A stretch of 64,000 nt of DNA from contig NZ_CP160680.1 of NCBI RefSeq assembly GCF_040784935.1, positions 3,876,501 to 3,940,500 on the forward strand, in the 5' to 3' direction. Made by a program: the position numbers and the translations under genes. The notes under the pieces are model-generated. The model made no database searches and had not been told where the DNA came from. It saw only the letters and a program-made list of their open reading frames with translations. Each line of letters opens with the position of its first letter. The first letter of the stretch is position 1. Shown here one piece after another: positions 19,901 to 26,772 of the stretch. Origin of the DNA: Lewinella sp. LCG006. GTDB taxonomy: Bacteria; Bacteroidota; Bacteroidia; Chitinophagales; Saprospiraceae.

Positions 19901-22331
19901 CTTCTCTGCTACGGGTGATGAGTGCTACAAGTTCTCGATCACTTACGATGTAATCAACTGGTGTGTTTGGGATGGTGAGTACGAAGGACTTGTTCTTCCT
20001 CGCATGACCGAAGACGACGGTGAGGCACTTCCTGTAGACCGTGCGGTAGAAGGCAACGAGCGCCCAGTAGTACGGGTGGTGAGTGGCTTTGGCCCAGTAG
20101 ACAACAACTGTGATGGTGTAGCTGATGCTCAGCAAGGCATCCAGTACAGCGTAGTGATCGATCGCCGCCACAATGACCGTGACGGAGATTCTGACATCGC
20201 TGATGTGATCTATGACAACATCCCAGGCAACACTCCTGGTTGTATTCCTGCTGACCAGTTTGGTCGTCGCAACTACGGTCGCTACATCTACACGCAATTT
20301 GTGAAAGTGTACGACTCTACCGCACCAGTGGTAGCAGTGGGAGAGTACGGTGGCCCAACGGCTAACTGCCCTAACCTGCTTCCTGGCCAGTTTGGTGATG
20401 ATGATGGTAACTGTGAAGAAGCAGTAAGCATTCCGTTCAGTGTATCTGACGAGTGTGAATTGTTTGACGGCGCAGGTAACCTGGTGGTAAGCATCGTATC
20501 TGCTGAGCTTGATGCTTTCGCAGTAGACGCTAACGGCGACGGCGACATCAAGTCGAACGAATTCGTAGCTGATCAGAACGTACTTTCCTTGATCACCGAC
20601 AACGGTGACGGCACTTACGTATTCGCAGGTACCTTCCCAATCATTACCAACGCGATGGGAGACAATGTCTACCACGCCGTACGCGTATTGTTTGAGGACG
20701 GTTGTGGTAACCAGACCAGCGAGACCATCGTGTTCGATGTGATCGACTGCAAAGGACCAGCACCAGTATGTATCAACGGCTTGACCGTAACCTTGATGCC
20801 TCAGGAAGATGGTGGTTGTGCGATGGCGATCTGGGCTTCTGACTTCGAAGGTTCACCAATCAGTGACTGTACTGGTCAGGGACCAGAACTGTTCGGTGGT
20901 CTACCTCGCGTGACGAAGTACGCTATCTACCGTGCAGCAGATGTAGAAGCTGATCCTAACTTCGTACCAAGCCCAGATGATACTGGATTGGTATTGACCG
21001 ATCAAGATGATCCTACAACGGTTGTCTACGTATACGCTTTCGACGAAGATGGTAACTACGACTACTGTGAGACTTATGTACTGGTACAGCAGCACGTTGA
21101 CTGTGGCGTTGGTGGCACTGGAACTATCCAGGGTGTTATCGCTACGGAAAGCAACGAGACAGTAGAAGGTGTAGAGGTGAGCATCAACGGCGGTATGTCT
21201 GCCATGATGGTAACCAATGCCAATGGAACGTACAACTTCAGCAACCTGGCTTTAGGAGGTGACTATACGGTTACTCCTTACCTGAACGCCAACCCACTGA
21301 ATGGTGTGTCTACCTTTGACCTGGTACTGATGAGCAAGCACATCCTTGGCGTACAGCCATTGGATAGCCCTTACAAGCGGATCGCAGCGGACATCAACCG
21401 TTCAAACACGATCACGACGCTGGATATGATCCAGTTGCGTAAGTTGATCTTGAACATTGATACGCAGTTTGCTAACAACACGAGCTGGCGCTTTGTGGAT
21501 GCAGCTTACGAGTTCCCTGTAGCGACGAACCCATGGTTCGAAGCATTCCCAGAGTTGATCAACGAGAACAACCTGGCGGGTGATGTACTGGATGCCGACT
21601 TCGTAGGTGTTAAGATTGGTGACGTAAACGGTTCTGCACAAGCCAATGCTTTGGCTGGTGACGATCGTACGTTGAACGGTCAGTTCAACTTCGAAGTAGA
21701 GAACGTAAGCGTGAAAGCTGGTAACGTATACACGGTAGCATTCCGTGGTGCTGATATGGCATCAGTAGAAGGCTTCCAGGGTACCTTGAACTTGAACGGA
21801 GCAGAGTTGGTAGACATCGAGTACGGTGTAGCTACAGCTGAGAACTTCGGTATGCGTTACGCTGCTGAAGGTATGATCACTGCTTCTTGGAACGGTAAAG
21901 CTACTTCTGAGGACGTATTGTTCAGCCTGGTAATCCGCCCAACAGTGGATGCTGAGTTGAGTGACGTAATCAACGTATCTAGCCGTTACACTGCTGCTGA
22001 AGCATACGGAAATGGTAACACCATGAACGTAGGCGTAAACTTCTCTAACGGAGCAGTTGCCGTAGCAGGTTTCGAAGTATACCAGAACACGCCAAACCCA
22101 TTCGCAGCAACAACCTTGATCGGTTTCAACTTGCCAGCGGATGCAGAAGCAACCGTAACGATCAGCGACGCTAGTGGTCGCGTACTGACTGTAGTACGTG
22201 GTGATTACGCAGCTGGTTACAACACGATCAACTTGACCAAGGAGATGATCCAAGGTGCAACGGGTGTATTGACTTACACGGTAACGGCCGGTGAGTTCAC
22301 TGCAACCAAGAAGATGATTGCTGTAAAGTAA
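13905..22331 (+). CDS. giant modular secreted protein with CUB-like, CBM-like, dockerin-like and cohesin-like parts and T9SS type A tail
   Basis: The protein has 2808 residues. A signal peptide ends near residue 31 (PIIGEAQ). Two CUB-like domains follow at ~40-145 and ~160-280 (paired CCDRL motifs). Three near-identical ~118-residue E-set/CBM48-like domains lie at ~284-636, and two divergent ones at ~636-865 (GGFNGW, EYKFLFNG). A long region of Ig/HYR-like modules carries DNCG and EWNIIDWCN signatures. A carboxypeptidase-regulatory-like fold (~2405-2460) precedes a dockerin-like pair (NGVSTFDLVLMSKHILG and ADINRSNTITTLDMIQLRK). A cohesin-like beta domain (~2595-2720) and a T9SS type A tail (YQNTPNPF) end the protein. 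It is likely surface-displayed and may bind glycans. Strong use of codons such as AAC, TTC and CGT suggests high expression. The UUCG hairpin after it ends the transcript. Confidence 0.87.
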   Translation: MRQANFTLYHAWRCCFGLLLMLAVPIIGEAQTNIIHGAGGVVEPLNACADFFSGDIYTDSGGAGNSYANNENLALTFCAEAGETVSFTFNSFNVESCCDRLAVTGAATGNGNYAGTTLPPVITSSVGGCITFTFTSDGSVTPAGWTATISTSSGCTGSNQEIQHRPPPAIYTACSDFEDGDTYTDSGGPGGNYSNNENSTTQICADAGATVTATFVSFALETCCDRLTVSGAATGNGTYTTTPPAITSTVGGCINFNFTSDISITSSGWVANLTTSVACAPPTADITFCVDLTCEANTPGFAAQAIAFDFNSFNSGPTPLTNTGDNIWCRTETLPVGEVRYNFFYAAAAGAGGPENLAGLNGSACTSTVAGEVKRSYTVVAGQNETVTYAWESCDATAACLTDIEFCVDLSCEADAPGFAAQGLQASFNGYNSGGSPLTNTGNNIWCRTESLPAGDIRFGFFYAAAAGAGGPENLAELPCATPGDGGWKRDYTVVEGVSETLTYAWESCEAESACGALTDITFCVDFTCEADIPGFAAQGLQANFNSFNSGGSPLTNTGNNIWCRTESLPAGDIRFGFFYAAAAGAGGPENLVELPCATDGAGGWKRDYTVVAGMPETLTYAWESCVPEADCGIPGASVEFCVDASCLPDVQNVSIFGGFNGWCGSCNFLSDDDGDGIYCGTIFLAPGNQEYKFLFNGMEESFSEGDPCTTTNFGFTNRLIVVEDGVNQMVTFGFNSCDEVCTPPPGANVEFCVDIGCIMPTGTVNVFGIFPNSFFDPFANPMMQQGPESSIYCTTVFLEPGDTEFKFIINPGMGASEINENFSVGDPCTVSCCDGQFTNRVITVVDGVDQNTSYVFDVPCESTFEEPTVEFPALATICDGTFSYTFTGGATPAGGVYSGEGVTDNGDGTFDVDLAALEPGEYTVTYTLMGDLACVYEATSTLVVEDCGVAITDPCSCNDDASPITFDAAAGTYDNPNDGTFGEVVAITGPMGAALPAGLDFRVVSATGAIGVAAGDALVYNGSIYTIGFDHADDVGYSLTVDQFINGQAVGFNFMIGNACAYPTPVFDPELDPIYCNFEGAITLGGTDDDDINGPDGVTFTINGVAATVFDPTALPSGLNTVVMTYTGADDGNGGVSVDGGTTPAYRGCTQTVETVIEVENFGPACVADLNVTLGANCTSVIKPQMVLTGRYDCADEIIVTVDGGNTDVISGCGAHTYSVDIFVAGELVYTCWGNINAEDKTDPKIDCPANTSTVTQDYAAHQASGNLNAGDATLNFNNYSCLNQGFLADGIHNYDVVTFTTPDFAIPVDVYTILMETAWGDGSMFLFQGGFDPTAPCENLIGSSDDAFVPGGNVFDPALRLSLPLLPNTTYTLVLTNWLTTQFGNWTVSIYSDNNTGVSGPEFTPVNITDTRDLVCEDIDFIRFQTPQSWIASADGTLNFTATRNTFFGGSTAALNAFIAKVNLTGFPVVSDNCGPVKVTLSDAVSSAGDCGDVTLTRTFTVSDRYDGACVGAPRVVACTQTITFRKPTIGDLVFPPFVAPLECDENFAVDANGNPHPSASGYPWIRTAFGFYDLDQTYCNIGASYSDEPRITVCEGTYKLRREWNIIDWCNPGGSGTLNQLIKVFDATGPVISGIPNVINVSTSPFSCLANVAIPCPTLTDGNGCSSVAGTTYTVLAFGESFFAGGDLCDGDVVSAPIGEHILIICAEDACGNETCEEYTVVVTDDIEPTASCNDDINVSIGGGDVANGIEGIARLFAADVDEGSNDNCGEVTLEVRRNYWRNNTCDASASRWSPWGDFVDFYCCDIDNEITIELRVTDEAGNTNICWQVVTPEDKLNPFCYAPAPVTLTCSDLPLAFPGDIATAYDEDFAATSTMMSAIFGGATGTDNCAVDTIVERTPNLQVNDCGWGTITRRFEAWQLRPEGDANGNGAIDINEVYRSTNSCSQLITITEVHDFTIDFPEDADADCGDPDVPTIITTTVGCDVLSVNIGEPVIFSATGDECYKFSITYDVINWCVWDGEYEGLVLPRMTEDDGEALPVDRAVEGNERPVVRVVSGFGPVDNNCDGVADAQQGIQYSVVIDRRHNDRDGDSDIADVIYDNIPGNTPGCIPADQFGRRNYGRYIYTQFVKVYDSTAPVVAVGEYGGPTANCPNLLPGQFGDDDGNCEEAVSIPFSVSDECELFDGAGNLVVSIVSAELDAFAVDANGDGDIKSNEFVADQNVLSLITDNGDGTYVFAGTFPIITNAMGDNVYHAVRVLFEDGCGNQTSETIVFDVIDCKGPAPVCINGLTVTLMPQEDGGCAMAIWASDFEGSPISDCTGQGPELFGGLPRVTKYAIYRAADVEADPNFVPSPDDTGLVLTDQDDPTTVVYVYAFDEDGNYDYCETYVLVQQHVDCGVGGTGTIQGVIATESNETVEGVEVSINGGMSAMMVTNANGTYNFSNLALGGDYTVTPYLNANPLNGVSTFDLVLMSKHILGVQPLDSPYKRIAADINRSNTITTLDMIQLRKLILNIDTQFANNTSWRFVDAAYEFPVATNPWFEAFPELINENNLAGDVLDADFVGVKIGDVNGSAQANALAGDDRTLNGQFNFEVENVSVKAGNVYTVAFRGADMASVEGFQGTLNLNGAELVDIEYGVATAENFGMRYAAEGMITASWNGKATSEDVLFSLVIRPTVDAELSDVINVSSRYTAAEAYGNGNTMNVGVNFSNGAVAVAGFEVYQNTPNPFAATTLIGFNLPADAEATVTISDASGRVLTVVRGDYAAGYNTINLTKEMIQGATGVLTYTVTAGEFTATKKMIAVK
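14755..15811 (+). repeat. three tandem copies of a ~118-residue CBM-like domain
   Basis: Copies start near 14755, 15105 and 15457. Each begins with an ITFCVD-type strand and ends with YAWESC. The segment from the WCRTE motif to the GAGGPENL motif is almost unchanged between copies, while the linkers differ. Two more distant relatives follow at about 15812 and 16141. Confidence 0.85.
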
Positions 22332-22357
22332 TGATAGATGGTTATAGGGTGAATTTG

Positions 22358-22554
22358 TGAATTTGCCCTATTCCAATAAATACGATTACAGGCGGCGGTA
22401 TCCTTCGGGGTGCCGCCGTTTTTGTTTTTTTGTACTTAAACAGACTACACAAACCGGAATTTTGCGAAGTAGGCATAGACAACGGAATACAGCGACGTAG
22501 GCACAGCCAACGCCGAACGGGGAGGGACTTACAGGGCAAATTCATGAATTTGCC
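22358..22554. repeat. inverted repeat TGAATTTGCCCT flanking a ~160-base segment
   Basis: TGAATTTGCCCT at 22358-22369 is the exact reverse complement of 22533-22544. The right arm is itself part of a perfect 20-base palindrome (22535-22554). The arms enclose the giant gene's terminator. It could be a small non-autonomous element or a folded 3' UTR. Confidence 0.5.
22393..22431 (+). terminator. strong intrinsic terminator with UUCG loop
   Basis: CGGCGGTATCC (22393-22403) pairs with GGGTGCCGCCG (22408-22418) over a TTCG tetraloop, with two G-U pairs, followed by TTTTTGTTTTTTT. It is the clearest terminator in the window and ends the 13905 gene. Confidence 0.93.
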
Positions 22555-22663
22555 TGAGATTTACCCAACCCGTCCGTTGATTAGCGTGCAGGCCGGAGGC
22601 TGGAGCGCGGGCCCCGAATACCATACCGATCTTCAGTCACAAACATAAGAGGGATGGGAGCCG

Positions 22664-22721
22664 CTCCGTAGAGCAGGGTTTTATACCCTGCCACTCCGTA
22701 GAGCAGGATTTTATATCCTGC
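22664..22721 (+). repeat. GGGTTTTATACC-family hairpins, two tandem copies
   Basis: CTCCGTAGAGCAGG starts at 22664 and again at 22694, a 30-base period. Each copy folds as GCAGGGT/ACCCTGC or GCAGGAT/ATCCTGC; the second has compensating changes on both arms, so the hairpin itself is conserved. Related copies are at about 49871-49900 (inverted) and 56163-56269. Confidence 0.75.
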
Positions 22722-22756
22722 ATGAAGGAGCTTTATCAGTCGAGAGATGGCACGGC

Positions 22757-22795
22757 CCAAAAAGAGAAAAGGGCACCAATCATAACTGGATGCCC
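22757..22795 (-). terminator. terminator of the nucleotidyltransferase gene
   Basis: GGGCACC (22771-22777) pairs with GGATGCCC (22788-22795). On the - strand a TTTTCTCTTTTT tract follows. It lies ~50 bases past the stop at 22846. Confidence 0.8.
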
Positions 22796-22845
22796 TCTCT
22801 ATTTTATGGTATATAATCTGAAGATCGAATGGATCGTTTTTGTCT

Positions 22846-23748
22846 TTATGACCAGAGGTTGGTAGGATACACTTTCCGATCTAGTAGACTTTTGAATGCT
22901 TCTACGACTTTGGGTTTGTCTTCTTGATAAGTGACGCCATACCAGCGTTCATTACTGGTAAGGACGCTCATTTTTGCTTGGCCGGATTGGATAAGGGTAT
23001 CGATTACTTTTGGGATCAAAAACTCGGCGCGGGGTTGTCCGGCAGTTTCTGCAACAAATTCATGGAACATTCTTTCCGTTTGAGCAAAAATTGCAGGGTG
23101 GAAGCCGAAGAAATTCATGCTAACGACGCTGTCTATACTCAGCTCATGGGCTTGATCATTTCCCTCTAAATAGGAGACGCTATCGCCACGCTGACCAATC
23201 TTTAATCGCTCTTCAATACTTTCGAGGTAGCCATCGGAGGTTGTGGTTGCCACTCCTCGGTTGACGGTGCCGTGGTCTGAAAGGGTGTTGCGCAGGATAT
23301 AGCCAACCATGGCGTGGAGCTGAGGCGTACATTCTTGGGTAAGGAAACGGTGGATGGTTTTGAAGGCATCTACCCCATAGTAATCATCGGCGTTGATGAC
23401 CGCGAAAGGTTCATTGACGGCGGTTTTAGCCACCAACATGGCGTGTGCAGTGCCCCAAGGTTTTTCGCGATAATCGGTATCAATGCCAGTAGGTACAAAA
23501 CTTTCTTTTTCCTGAAAAACGTAGTCTACTGCGATCTTGTCTTCAAATTTTCCCGCAAATTTCTCTTTAAAAGCTTCTTCAATATCCCGGCGGATAATAA
23601 AAACGACCTTACCAAAACCTGCCCGGATGGCATCATAAATAGAATATTCAATGATAGGCTCTTCGTTGGGCCCAACACCGTCAATTTGTTTTAAGCCACC
23701 GTAGCGGCTACCCATTCCGGCAGCAAGAATTACAAGAGTTGGTTGCAT
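22846..23748 (-). CDS. sugar-phosphate nucleotidyltransferase family protein
   Basis: This 300-residue GT-A-fold nucleotidyltransferase transfers an NMP from an NTP to a sugar phosphate. The N-terminal LAAGMGSRYGGLKQ (about 8-21) binds the nucleotide phosphates and base. The acidic NADDYYG near residue 124 is the metal-binding site, and PWGTAHAML binds substrate. The sequence lacks the C-terminal left-handed beta-helix of GlmU/GlmM-type enzymes. The likely role is making an activated sugar for surface glycans, but the actual sugar cannot be named. A TACCTTTG promoter box lies just upstream and a terminator downstream, so it is a single-gene unit. Confidence 0.85.
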   Translation of the reverse strand: MQPTLVILAAGMGSRYGGLKQIDGVGPNEEPIIEYSIYDAIRAGFGKVVFIIRRDIEEAFKEKFAGKFEDKIAVDYVFQEKESFVPTGIDTDYREKPWGTAHAMLVAKTAVNEPFAVINADDYYGVDAFKTIHRFLTQECTPQLHAMVGYILRNTLSDHGTVNRGVATTTSDGYLESIEERLKIGQRGDSVSYLEGNDQAHELSIDSVVSMNFFGFHPAIFAQTERMFHEFVAETAGQPRAEFLIPKVIDTLIQSGQAKMSVLTSNERWYGVTYQEDKPKVVEAFKSLLDRKVYPTNLWS

Positions 23749-23774
23749 AGTAAGGTTGGTTTTTGCTAATAGCG

Positions 23775-23782
23775 CAAAGGTA
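23775..23782 (-). promoter_or_regulatory. -7 box TACCTTTGCGC for the nucleotidyltransferase
   Basis: Perfect TAnnTTTG on the - strand, 27 bases before the start codon, followed by GCGC as in several other promoters here. Confidence 0.55.
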
Positions 23783-23806
23783 AAAAAAATCGATAAGCGA
23801 AAATTG

Positions 23807-24103
23807 TTACTTACGCTTACTGATTTTATTTAAGGTGATATGGCGCTGTGCTTTAGCGCGAAACCGGTCTACACCACCTACACTTTTTTGTCGATGTTTG
23901 GTGCTTCGGCCTTGAACCCTGGCCCGCCACTTGCGCCAGTTGCGAGGGTGCATTTCGCGCCGCATCAATGTGATGACTTCGGCTTCACTTAATCCAAACT
24001 GGTCTTTGATGGCATCGAAAGGCGTACGATCCTCCCAAGCCATTTCAATGATACGGTCGAGGTCGCGATCGGTGATCTGGTATTTTTTGTATATATTCAT
24101 CAC
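23807..24103 (-). CDS. DUF2805/TIGR03643 family protein
   Basis: This is a small basic protein of 98 residues. The first ~60 residues match a conserved bacterial family of unknown function: DRIIEMAWEDRTPFDAIKDQFGLSEAEVITLMRR contains an HTH-like pattern, followed by the hallmark MHPRNWRKWRARVQGRSTKH. The C-terminal ~30 residues are Lys/Arg-rich. A nucleic-acid-binding role is plausible from charge and the HTH-like region, but it is unproven. The gene lies between the nucleotidyltransferase and the divergent ferritin gene. Confidence 0.85.
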   Translation of the reverse strand: MMNIYKKYQITDRDLDRIIEMAWEDRTPFDAIKDQFGLSEAEVITLMRREMHPRNWRKWRARVQGRSTKHRQKSVGGVDRFRAKAQRHITLNKISKRK

Positions 24104-24133
24104 CTCTACAACTATAAATACCCTTTTGGGGTT

Positions 24134-24141
24134 TAAATTTG
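24134..24141 (+). promoter_or_regulatory. possible -7 box TAAATTTG for ferritin
   Basis: Matches TAnnTTTG 39 bases before the ferritin ATG. No -33 element was seen, so support is weak. Confidence 0.35.
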
Positions 24142-24180
24142 GGTCTTGAATTACAGTGATTTTGAGTTAAAAAAATATTT

Positions 24181-24702
24181 ATGATTTCAAATGCGATGGT
24201 GGCTGCCTTAAATCAGCAAATTTCTTTGGAAGCTTATGCTTCTTTTTTGTATTTATCCATGGCTTCTTGGTGTGACCGCGAAGGGATGGAGGGTTGTGCT
24301 TTGTTTATGCATCGGCAATCGGCAGAGGAAAGGATGCACATGCTAAAAATATACGATTACATTTCGGAAGTAGATGGTCATGCTTTGACGCCTGAAATTA
24401 AGCAGCCCCCTCACGAATTTAGTTCTGTCCAGGAGATGTTCCAAAAGGTGTATGCTCACGAACAGAAGGTCACCGCCTCAATCAATGAATTGGTAGCGCT
24501 GTCGAATCGGGAAAATGACCACAGTACGGGCGTCTTTTTGCAATGGTATGTGAATGAACAAAGGGAAGAGGAAGCACTTATGCGTTCTATTCTTGATAAA
24601 ATAAAGCTGATTGGCGATGGTCCACAAAGCCTCTATTTTATCGATTTGGAAATCGCCAAAATTAATGCAGCAGCCATTAAGGCGGAAGGAGAAGAAGCAT
24701 AA
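24181..24702 (+). CDS. ftnA: non-heme ferritin
   Basis: Ferritin oxidises Fe(II) and stores it as a mineral inside a 24-subunit shell in the cytoplasm. The product has 173 residues, the usual length. Ferroxidase residues are all present: E17, E50, H53, E94 and Q127, with Y24 nearby. The PEIKQPPHEFSS loop between helices B and C is typical of bacterial ferritins; no heme-binding Met pattern of bacterioferritin was noticed. The stop is 2 bases before the start of the next gene, so the two are probably co-transcribed. No Fur-box-like palindrome was recognised upstream. Confidence 0.95.
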   Translation: MISNAMVAALNQQISLEAYASFLYLSMASWCDREGMEGCALFMHRQSAEERMHMLKIYDYISEVDGHALTPEIKQPPHEFSSVQEMFQKVYAHEQKVTASINELVALSNRENDHSTGVFLQWYVNEQREEEALMRSILDKIKLIGDGPQSLYFIDLEIAKINAAAIKAEGEEA

Positions 24703-24704
24703 CA

Positions 24705-25061
24705 ATGTCTACGACTACGATCCTTGATTATTGGGAACCAGGGGACGACCCTACAATGGTACTTCGCTATTTCTATTTTGATGCAGAGGCCCAACTTGCG
24801 GCACTCTCTCTACGCCAAGCTGGGGTTCCCAGCTTTATTACCAGTTCAAATGCCCAAACCATGCTGCCTACTGGGCAAGGGTGGATTGGGCTTCATATTC
24901 GAGAGCGCGATTTTCAGCAAGCTGTTGAAATATTGAAGGCCGCTGACATGTGGGAAGAGGTAGCGCAAAATGAAAAACAGAAAAATCAGTACTGGGTACT
25001 GTGGACTTTGGTCGCTTTATTGGGCTTGTTTTTTATAGGATTTCTAATTGCCGATGCTTAG
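24705..25061 (+). CDS. DUF2007-type small protein with C-terminal membrane anchor
   Basis: The product has 118 residues. Residues ~18-85 match the DUF2007 (putative signal-transducing) fold: VLRYFYFDAEAQLAALSL, then GVPSFI and a GWIGLHIRERDFQQAVEIL pattern typical of that beta-alpha-beta module. Residues ~97-116 form a single hydrophobic helix (YWVLWTLVALLGLFFIGFLI), which would anchor the domain to the inner membrane facing the cytoplasm. It starts 2 bases after the ferritin stop, an arrangement that implies translational coupling. Function is unknown; a link with iron storage is only positional. Confidence 0.7.
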   Translation: MSTTTILDYWEPGDDPTMVLRYFYFDAEAQLAALSLRQAGVPSFITSSNAQTMLPTGQGWIGLHIRERDFQQAVEILKAADMWEEVAQNEKQKNQYWVLWTLVALLGLFFIGFLIADA

Positions 25062-25127
25062 TACGGTGGCGGTGTGTAGTTTTAAAAGTTAATTGTTTAA
25101 ATTGCGTTGAAATACCATTTTAAAGCA

Positions 25128-26588
25128 ATGAACACCCCAAACCCACATTTGTGGAAACTGATAAACGGATTGACGCCGGCTGAAAAACGCTATTTTAAAA
25201 CGCATTTTGCTTCCTCTGGCAATCAACTTACGCTGCTCTTTGATACACTGAATGGACAGGAAGTATATGATGAACAGAATGCACGAGATGTACTCGGCGT
25301 AAAAGCATCACAATTCAAAGTCCTCAAGCATCAGTTGCAAGAGCTGTTGATGAAAAGTTGGGTGGCCAACAGCAGCAAGCGGAGTATAAAGTCTAGAATA
25401 AGAATTGGTTTAGAAGAAGTTGACCTACTGCTCGAACGGGAGCATTTCGAAGAAGCAGGCAAGAAACTTGCTTACCTGGAGCAGCAGTGTAGCCATTATG
25501 GTTTCACTTTGTATCATTATGAAGTCAGAGAGCGGCTGCACGAAATCCAGCACCTGGAGTTGGATTTTTCGGATCCAGAAGCCAACCAGCATTATGAAGA
25601 GCTGGTGCATTTACAAAGGGTACTTTATCAAAAACAACAGCTATCAGCCATCCAGCAAAAGTTGGAAGACTGGAACTCTTTTACGCCAGCCCGACACAAG
25701 GTATTACAGGAGTTGAAAAAAACACTGGAAGCCTTGAAGGCTGAATACATGGATTTGAGTAGCTGGATGGCCTGGATGCAAAATATGACCATTTGTTTAG
25801 AACTATTAGGTGATGAGCAGACGGCTACCAGGTATCGCGAACAAATCATGGAGGCTTACGAACAGGAACCTTCTTTGAAAGAAAACCTGCCACTGGGTTA
25901 TCTGACGGCTTTAAAGCATGCTGCTAGCCCTGCAAGGCGCTTGTTATCAATTGAATATGTTGAAAGTATTGCCCTCCAGGCTCGGCATCTGATTGCTCGT
26001 TATCCGCAATATTCACCTCACTATATCTATTTTTTATGGGCTCGAATTCGGGCCAATTACCAACATAAAGAATGGGGGCGGCTGATTGGAACCTTGGCTC
26101 GTGAAAGTAAGCGACATTTAGATGCTTATCAATTAGGAACCTTTAGGACCGCTTCAAAAATTTACGTTGTTTTGGGAGTGGCTCACTTACTTAAAGGCAA
26201 GTTTCCAGCGGCGGAAGCCTATTTTACTGCTTATCGCAAAAGTAAAATGACTAAAGATGAAACCTTGAACCATTGTGTCAACCTATTGGAACTGATTATG
26301 TGGGTGGAAGCGGACAACCAGGAGCGCCTGCGGCAACGAATTGCTTATTTTAAGAGAAAGCAGAAAAAGAGCAAACAGGAAAATTATTCATTGCTCTATA
26401 ATTTTCATTTAGAGTTGTTTTCTGACATTTGCAAAACACCTTTCTCTAAAGATGAACTTACCGCAAATACTTTGCTAGAAGTGGCCAATTATCCCTTTGA
26501 CCCTATTCTTTATTACTTCTCTTTTTTTCACATCGAAAGATGGCTACAGGCAACAGCTACACGCCAACCTTGGCTGGCAATTATCTAG
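25128..26588 (+). CDS. large helical repeat-like protein, unknown
   Basis: The product has 486 residues from the ATG at 25128 (a TTG at 25107 is in frame). It has no signal peptide or membrane segment. The sequence is almost entirely alpha-helical and rich in Leu, Gln, Glu and Arg. Stretches resembling TPR-type helical hairpins are visible (LLLEREHFEEAGKKLAYLEQ, KGKFPAAEAYFTAYRKS). The N-terminus LWKLINGLTPAEKRYFKTHF is a short helical module. A cytoplasmic scaffold is the likely role. I do not recognise a named family. A bidirectional hairpin terminator follows. Confidence 0.65.
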   Translation: MNTPNPHLWKLINGLTPAEKRYFKTHFASSGNQLTLLFDTLNGQEVYDEQNARDVLGVKASQFKVLKHQLQELLMKSWVANSSKRSIKSRIRIGLEEVDLLLEREHFEEAGKKLAYLEQQCSHYGFTLYHYEVRERLHEIQHLELDFSDPEANQHYEELVHLQRVLYQKQQLSAIQQKLEDWNSFTPARHKVLQELKKTLEALKAEYMDLSSWMAWMQNMTICLELLGDEQTATRYREQIMEAYEQEPSLKENLPLGYLTALKHAASPARRLLSIEYVESIALQARHLIARYPQYSPHYIYFLWARIRANYQHKEWGRLIGTLARESKRHLDAYQLGTFRTASKIYVVLGVAHLLKGKFPAAEAYFTAYRKSKMTKDETLNHCVNLLELIMWVEADNQERLRQRIAYFKRKQKKSKQENYSLLYNFHLELFSDICKTPFSKDELTANTLLEVANYPFDPILYYFSFFHIERWLQATATRQPWLAII

Positions 26589-26597
26589 CAATGGGGC

Positions 26598-26630
26598 AAA
26601 AAAAAGGCACCCAGCCGAAAGACTGGGTGC
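26598..26630 (-). terminator. terminator between convergent genes
   Basis: GCACCCAG (26607-26614) pairs with CTGGGTGC (26623-26630). On the - strand it is followed by CTTTTTTTTG, a strong T-run, so it best serves the lipoprotein gene ending at 26773; it may also stop the + strand gene. Confidence 0.85.
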
Positions 26631-26772
26631 TAAAAGTAGTCTGTAATACCGTGCTTATTTAAATGGTCCCTAAAATCTTTATCATTGATTGAACCTGATG
26701 TCTCTGTTTGTTGAAACAAAGATAAGTTGAAAGGGAAGAAATAAAATACTTGATTATTTAAAAGTTAATGGT

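Larger units (their letters stand above)
22332..22845. other. 514-base intergenic gap with terminators and repeats, no gene
   Basis: It contains the terminator of the 2808-residue gene, a long inverted repeat (22358-22369 with 22533-22544), a 20-base perfect palindrome (22535-22554), two tandem copies of the GGGTTTTATACC hairpin family (22664-22721) and the terminator of the next minus-strand gene. Words such as GTAGGCA around 22470 and 22498 recall the interior of the element at 42930. No credible coding frame was found. Confidence 0.6.

Noticed and set aside
19356-20675. 439-codon minus-strand open frame inside the 2808-residue gene
   Set aside because: It is antisense to a clearly coding, codon-biased gene; the translation has no recognisable domain and is rich in Val, Arg and Tyr as expected for a shadow.
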